Assembly (NCBI RefSeq): GCF_001729245.1
Contig: NZ_CP015217.1
Location: forward strand, 4,000,001 to 4,064,000
Origin: Leptospira tipperaryensis
GTDB lineage: Bacteria > Spirochaetota > Leptospiria > Leptospirales > Leptospiraceae
Direction: 5' to 3'
DNA length: 64,000 nucleotides
Shown here piece by piece: positions 59,801 to 64,000 of the stretch. Under the pieces are notes generated by a model. The model did not search any database and was not told where the DNA came from. It worked only from the letters and a program-made list of their open reading frames with translations. The first letter of the stretch is position 1; every line of letters starts with the position of its first letter. The position numbers were made by a program, and so were the translations under genes.

Positions 59801-61597
59801 ATGCAAGATCATAGCTTACTGATAACCCTCATCGTTTTTCTTTCGGCGGCCGTCATCTCGGTTCCTCTTTTTAAAAAAATGGGATTGGGTTCGGTAGTCG
59901 GTTATCTCATCGGAGGAACGATTATCGGACCTTGGGGAATCGGACTTATCACAGATGTGGAAAGCATTTTACATCTTTCAGAATTCGGCGTGATTCTACT
60001 TTTATTTCTGATCGGTTTGGAATTAAAGCCGCAGAGACTCTGGGTATTGAGAAGACCGGTTTTCGGGTTAGGCGGTCTCCAAGTAATTCTTACTTCGTTG
60101 ATCTTCTTTGGAGTGTTATCACTGCTTGGATTGACCAACGCGCAAGCGATCGTAATTAGTATTAGCATTTCCTTATCTTCTACCGCGTTCGCGCTTCAAG
60201 TATTAGGTGAAAAGAATGAACTAAATACAGCTCACGGTAGAAGCGCATTCGCGATTCTTCTTTTCCAAGATTTAGCGGTGATTCCAGTGATGGCGATCCT
60301 TCCTTTTTTAGGAGAACCTACGGGAGAGGCCGGGAACCAAAACGGGCTTATGCCCATTCTCATAGCGATTGGAACGATTCTCGGAGTTATCCTCGCCGGA
60401 AGATTTTTAGCGAGGCCGTTGTTTCGACTCGTAGCTTCCTCCGGAAATCACGAAATCTTTACTGCGCTTTCTTTGTTAATCGTAGTCGGTCTTTCTCTCT
60501 TGATGGATCAGGTCGGACTTTCCATGGCTCTCGGTTCCTTTTTAGGCGGAGTTATTCTCGCCGATTCGGAATACAGACACGAGTTAGAATCGAATCTAGA
60601 ACCGTTTAAAGGTTTGCTCTTAGGTCTTTTCTTTTTGGCTGTTGGAATGTCGATTAATCTTGGAGAGGTCCTAAAAGATCCGATCCTTGTGATTCTTTTT
60701 GCGTTAGGCCTCATGTCGATCAAAGCGCTCGTCCTTTACTTTCTGGGAAGAGTTACCAAACAAACTGAGGAAACGTCTCTCAATCTCGCTGTTACGATTT
60801 CACAAGGCGGCGAATTTGCCTTTGTCATTTTAGGAGTCGGAGTTTCTCTTTCTATTTTGCCGAGAGAAAGAGCCGATCTCGTAATCGCCGTAGTAACTCT
60901 TTCTATGGGCCTGACTCCGATTCTTGGTCTCGTCAAAGACAAGGTTGTCGATTTATTTTTTAAAAAATCGGAAGAACAAGAAGATGATAATATTGAAGAA
61001 CAAAATCGTGTAATCATCGCAGGCTTTGGAAGATTTGGACAAATCATCGCAAGGATGTTATTCGTACATAGAATCGGATTTACCGCTCTGGAACACAATC
61101 CGGACCAAGTCAATGTCGCAAGAAAATTCGGATATAAGATTTACTACGGCGACGCGAGTAAGCTGAGTCTTCTACGCTCTGCGGGTGCGGAACAAGCAGA
61201 TCTTTTTATATTAGCAGTTCAAGATATAGATATTTCGGTAAAAATTGCAGAGACCGTAAAAAAACATTTCCCGAATCTCACGATCATCGCACGTGCTCGA
61301 AATAGAGAACACGTTTTTAAATTGTTGGAGCTCGGTGTAAAAATTATTCGCAGAGATACTTTCGCTTCCGCACTTGAATTGGCAGGCGAAACTTTGAGCC
61401 ACCTGGGTTTTATGGATTCGGAAGTGGAACAAAAAGTTAGAAAGTTCCGCGCTCACGACGAGCTTACTCTCAAAGGACAATATCAAGTCCGACACAATGA
61501 AAAAGAGTTTATACAATTTTCTAAGAACTCGATTCGTCAGTTGGAGGCCGCTTTCGAGGCCGACCGTTTAGAAAAGGAAGGAAGAACTGGCAGCTGA
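59801..61597 (+). CDS. Kef-type cation:proton antiporter (CPA2) with TrkA-N domain
   Basis: The 598-residue inner-membrane antiporter has about 13 helices and CPA2 motifs: GSVVGYLIGGTIIGPWGIG, EFGVILLLFLIGLELKPQRLW and TISQGGEFAFVILGVG, the QGGEF signature of KefB/KefC. A C-terminal Rossmann domain follows (VIIAGFGRFGQIIARMLF; YYGDASKLSLLRSAGAEQADLFI), then a short tail. It exchanges K+ for H+ and may guard against electrophiles as Kef does, which would suit its place 48 bases after a DJ-1-family gene on the same strand. AGGAAATAG precedes ATG 59801. Confidence 0.92.
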   Translation: MQDHSLLITLIVFLSAAVISVPLFKKMGLGSVVGYLIGGTIIGPWGIGLITDVESILHLSEFGVILLLFLIGLELKPQRLWVLRRPVFGLGGLQVILTSLIFFGVLSLLGLTNAQAIVISISISLSSTAFALQVLGEKNELNTAHGRSAFAILLFQDLAVIPVMAILPFLGEPTGEAGNQNGLMPILIAIGTILGVILAGRFLARPLFRLVASSGNHEIFTALSLLIVVGLSLLMDQVGLSMALGSFLGGVILADSEYRHELESNLEPFKGLLLGLFFLAVGMSINLGEVLKDPILVILFALGLMSIKALVLYFLGRVTKQTEETSLNLAVTISQGGEFAFVILGVGVSLSILPRERADLVIAVVTLSMGLTPILGLVKDKVVDLFFKKSEEQEDDNIEEQNRVIIAGFGRFGQIIARMLFVHRIGFTALEHNPDQVNVARKFGYKIYYGDASKLSLLRSAGAEQADLFILAVQDIDISVKIAETVKKHFPNLTIIARARNREHVFKLLELGVKIIRRDTFASALELAGETLSHLGFMDSEVEQKVRKFRAHDELTLKGQYQVRHNEKEFIQFSKNSIRQLEAAFEADRLEKEGRTGS

Positions 61598-61632
61598 ACT
61601 TGACTAACAGGATTCAGTTGCCTCAAAACGAA

Positions 61633-61659
61633 CGATTTGATAAAAAAAGAATCAAATCG
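61633..61659. repeat. Perfect 9-base hairpin downstream of the antiporter gene
   Basis: CGATTTGAT (61633-61641) pairs perfectly with ATCAAATCG (61651-61659) around an A-rich loop, 36 bases after the antiporter stop. It lacks a T-run on the plus strand. Confidence 0.45.
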
Positions 61660-61853
61660 AATGCAAGTTATTCAATAAATTATTCTTCGTTTATTTTTTA
61701 ACTCTATTTCCCTTCAAAAATATAACCCTAACCCGGTTTTTCTCTGTCTTTTAGATCCCGTTTGCCGGATATGTTCAATATAGGAAACTTTTCTGGTTCG
61801 GACTTCCCATAGAGTTCGGATCGGAGAAATCCAATTCTCTTCACTATTCTCTC

Positions 61854-61888
61854 CGGAGTGGCTCTTTATCGAGCCGCTCCGATTTTTT
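61854..61888 (+). terminator. Strong Rho-independent terminator
   Basis: CGGAGTGGCTC (61854-61864) pairs with GAGCCGCTCCG (61871-61881), 11 pairs with one G-T, around TTTATC, then ATTTTTT. It lies 257 bases past the nearest plus-strand gene, far for an ordinary terminator. Confidence 0.8.
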
Positions 61889-62128
61889 GAATACAAAATC
61901 CAATTCCGGTCTGTTTAGTCTTTTTATAAAGAAGCCAATCCCTTTCCGATATTTTCCAAATTTAGAATTTTGGAAGAATCTGCTTTTCCCTTACAAAATG
62001 CGTTATGCGTCCTTTCGAAGGTGGATTCTAAAAACAGAAGTCATAAGCTCAACGGGGCGGAAGTTTTTTACAAAAGATAAGCAATGGCAAATTATAATTT
62101 GACCTTTAGGAGTTTTTTTCGAATTTTT

Positions 62129-62926
62129 TTAGAGTGATTTTAAAATTTCTTCTCGTTTCTTTCTATATTCTTCTTCCGAGATCAATTTTTTATCAAACAG
62201 TGCCTTCAGTTCAATCAATCTCTTTTCGGAATCACTGATGTTCAATTTTTTTGGCGGATTCACTGGCTCGGAAGCTATAGCTGATTGAGTTCGAAAAGGG
62301 ACAACAATATGAAACTTTTTGAATTCATTTTTTACTTCGTCTTTAAAGTAAGTCAATTTGCCGATCGCGGAGTCCGGAATAAAAACTTCCAACGACGGTT
62401 TGGAATTCGATTCCGAAAGAGAAAAATTTGACCAGTCTTGAAATGTGTACGGAGTCTGAAAATCTATAAACTGATTCAATTCAAAAAAGACAAAATGAAT
62501 CGTGTCCAAAGTTGGATAGAGAAGAAAAACGGTTCTTCGAATTCTTCTTCCCGGATTGATCGAATCTTCTTTTTTTAGAATCCAAAGTTGGTAACTCTGT
62601 TCCGAAGATTGTTCAAATTTTTCAAAAGCACGATTCGCGATTTCTTTGCTAAGCTCTTTTGGAAAGATTCGCAGAGCGGTCTCGTTCACCAAAGAATCGT
62701 TTCTATTTCCCAGTTGAAATAAAGATTCTTCTAAAATTCTTTTAAAAGCTTCGGGTTCTACACTCGTCGGATATTTTGCATCTGTTTCGATCCAAGACGG
62801 AATCTCAGAACTTTTTGCAAAAGAATAGAATGCGATGGAATCGGTGGAATAGTTGAGCTCTTTACGAATACCGGAAAAGCAGGAAAGAAGACTAAATGTT
62901 ATGGCGACTGTGATAAAACGATTCAT
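62129..62926 (-). CDS. Lipoprotein with C-terminal SHOCT domain
   Basis: The 265-residue product starts MNRFITVAITFSLLSCFSG, a lipoprotein signal with Cys16. The middle is a mixed alpha/beta region of unknown function. The last 30 residues, RLIELKALFDKKLISEEEYRKKREEIL, are a SHOCT domain, a short helical module common at the ends of bacterial proteins and thought to mediate oligomerisation. It lies 50 bases downstream of csrA on the same strand, but a functional tie to flagella is not evident. Confidence 0.74.
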   Translation of the reverse strand: MNRFITVAITFSLLSCFSGIRKELNYSTDSIAFYSFAKSSEIPSWIETDAKYPTSVEPEAFKRILEESLFQLGNRNDSLVNETALRIFPKELSKEIANRAFEKFEQSSEQSYQLWILKKEDSINPGRRIRRTVFLLYPTLDTIHFVFFELNQFIDFQTPYTFQDWSNFSLSESNSKPSLEVFIPDSAIGKLTYFKDEVKNEFKKFHIVVPFRTQSAIASEPVNPPKKLNISDSEKRLIELKALFDKKLISEEEYRKKREEILKSL

Positions 62927-62976
62927 GCACGAACTCGGAGGAATTCTCCTTCAAAACTGGAATCGATCAAGAAGAA

Positions 62977-63231
<255 letters not shown>

Positions 63232-63684
63232 TTAACTCATCTCCACGGCTGCGGTCTCGAGAATTTTTTCGCGGACCGAATGTGACTCGTTTCTAGAGAT
63301 AAACTGCTTTCCTACAAGACTCACTTTGTTAATTAGAATCGGACCTTGCATGTTCGCGGTCATCAAAGCAGGATCTTCACCTGGAATCGTAACGATGACA
63401 AGAGTAAGACCTTCTTTGATTTCTTCGATTCCAATCAATTGAAGCTCTTGTTCCGGAATCAACGGTTTGTATTCTTTCTTAAAAAGCGAAGGAGGAATTA
63501 CCACGAAGGCTAAGTCCACTTCTTCCGTTGATTGCAACCATTTGAAAACAGATTCCTCTTCTTCTTCGATCAAGGCGAAGTTTTTATAATCTTCAAAGCC
63601 AAGAAGACCTTCCGGAAAAGAAAGGATTTGTTTTTCCGATATTTGTATCTTTCCAAACGGTTTTGTTTGAATCTCGATTCCCAT
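63232..63684 (-). CDS. fliW: Flagellar assembly factor FliW
   Basis: The 150-residue protein is the antagonist of CsrA: it binds flagellin and CsrA in turn, so that flagellin synthesis matches export. Family segments are ILSFPEGLLGFEDYKNFALI, WLQSTEEVDLAFVVIPPSLF, LTLVIVTIPGEDPALMTANMQGPILIN and the C-terminal end. The stop TAA is followed at once by the csrA GTG, so the pair is translationally coupled. It lies 49 bases downstream of flgL, the standard flgL-fliW-csrA arrangement. Confidence 0.94.
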   Translation of the reverse strand: MGIEIQTKPFGKIQISEKQILSFPEGLLGFEDYKNFALIEEEEESVFKWLQSTEEVDLAFVVIPPSLFKKEYKPLIPEQELQLIGIEEIKEGLTLVIVTIPGEDPALMTANMQGPILINKVSLVGKQFISRNESHSVREKILETAAVEMS

Positions 63685-63732
63685 TTTAAATTCTTACCCC
63701 AGAGCTTTCCATTCAGAATATTCTATCTATTT

Positions 63733-64000
63733 CTATCTCAGAAAATCCATCAACGTCGGTTTAATGATTTTTGATCCGACGTTGAGCGCATACTGGTGAA
63801 CCGTTTCCAACCACTTCATGTTCATGATCGTTTCCGGAAAATCCACTCCTTCGTTTTTAGCAAGAAGCTCAGTCATGTAGGATTTATCAAAGTCGACCCT
63901 TTGCGCGTGTTCTTCCATCCGATTCATTCTCGCGCCGACGACGGCACGGAAACGAAGAATATTCTCCATCGCCAAATCCAAATCCTGAAGGTCTCGACCT
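63733..64000 (-). CDS. flgL: Flagellar hook-associated protein FlgL (HAP3), C-terminal part
   Basis: The frame enters from the right edge (open through base 64000) and ends at 63733; about 88 C-terminal residues are present. The sequence MENILRFRAVVGARMNRMEEHAQR is the flagellin-like C-terminal helix of FlgL, and the end YALNVGSKIIKPTLMDFL is typical. FlgL joins the hook to the filament, which in Leptospira lies in the periplasm. The N-terminus is outside the window. Confidence 0.9.
   Translation of the reverse strand, partial: GRDLQDLDLAMENILRFRAVVGARMNRMEEHAQRVDFDKSYMTELLAKNEGVDFPETIMNMKWLETVHQYALNVGSKIIKPTLMDFLR

Larger units (their letters stand above)
61598..62128. other. Long intergenic region with two hairpins
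   Basis: The 530 bases between the antiporter gene and the convergent lipoprotein gene are AT-rich. They contain a hairpin at 61633-61659 and a strong plus-strand terminator at 61854-61888. Nothing with protein-family likeness is encoded; a 71-codon plus-strand frame at 61887-62102 starts inside the terminator tail and is not supported. The segment between the hairpins could be a long 3' leader or a small RNA. Confidence 0.45.

Noticed and set aside
61887..62102. Plus-strand 71-codon frame
   Set aside because: It begins within the tail of a strong terminator and has no ribosome site or recognisable protein features.

Overview
The window is chromosomal DNA from a spirochaete, almost certainly Leptospira. 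The evidence is a flgL-fliW-csrA flagellar block at the right edge, many exported proteins with loose spirochaetal lipoboxes, a FecR-domain lipoprotein, SpoIIE-type phosphatase and methyl-accepting proteins of leptospiral layout, frequent TTG/GTG starts, and moderately AT-rich codon use. GC looks near 40 % by eye (not computed), which would fit the pathogenic clade; that species-level guess is inference. I see no tRNA, rRNA, insertion sequence, prophage or CRISPR array. It reads as ordinary core and accessory chromosome.

Layout. 1-4.3 kb: the edge of a membrane sensor gene, an OsmC peroxiredoxin and a very large SpoIIE/PP2C phosphatase. 4.5-12.6 kb: a lipid/aldehyde oxidation neighbourhood (succinate-semialdehyde dehydrogenase, GMC oxidoreductase, flavin monooxygenase, HSL-type esterase, PhoD-like phosphatase, alpha/beta hydrolase). 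12.6-19.1 kb: MTA phosphorylase, two tandem paralogous chemoreceptors without periplasmic domains, an exported hydrolase and an Ada-type repair protein. 19.4-28.5 kb: acetyl-CoA synthetase with a translationally linked periplasmic-binding-type protein, folE, a glycosyltransferase, a Kef-type antiporter, and a sixA-hpt operon. 28.5-38.7 kb: a metzincin-like lipoprotein operon, pyrD, an ABC exporter, an SDR, a fructosamine kinase-like protein, a GH18-like protein and a GlxA/AraC regulator.

39.4-49.9 kb is the most unusual part. A tight operon encodes an outer-membrane porin followed by six proteins of the Hyf/Hyc (group 4 hydrogenase/complex I) architecture, with a SulP anion transporter just upstream. 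The large subunit lacks both CxxC pairs that bind the [NiFe] centre. The NuoB/HyfI-like domain lacks all four cysteines of the N2 cluster, although a fused HyfH-type domain keeps both [4Fe-4S] motifs. This cannot be a hydrogenase. It looks like a membrane ion-translocating complex put to another use, possibly linked to anion or inorganic-carbon uptake (inference).

50-64 kb: a FecR lipoprotein, purT, a single-chain fusion of glycerol-3-phosphate dehydrogenase with a PlsB-like acyltransferase (DHAP to lysophosphatidate in one protein), lipoproteins, an epimerase, an OhrR/glutathione peroxidase pair, a DJ-1-family protein, a second Kef-type antiporter, a SHOCT lipoprotein, and csrA/fliW/flgL. 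Four convergent gene pairs share the same 4-base stop-to-stop overlap. A near-identical terminator-like hairpin occurs twice, 5 kb apart.
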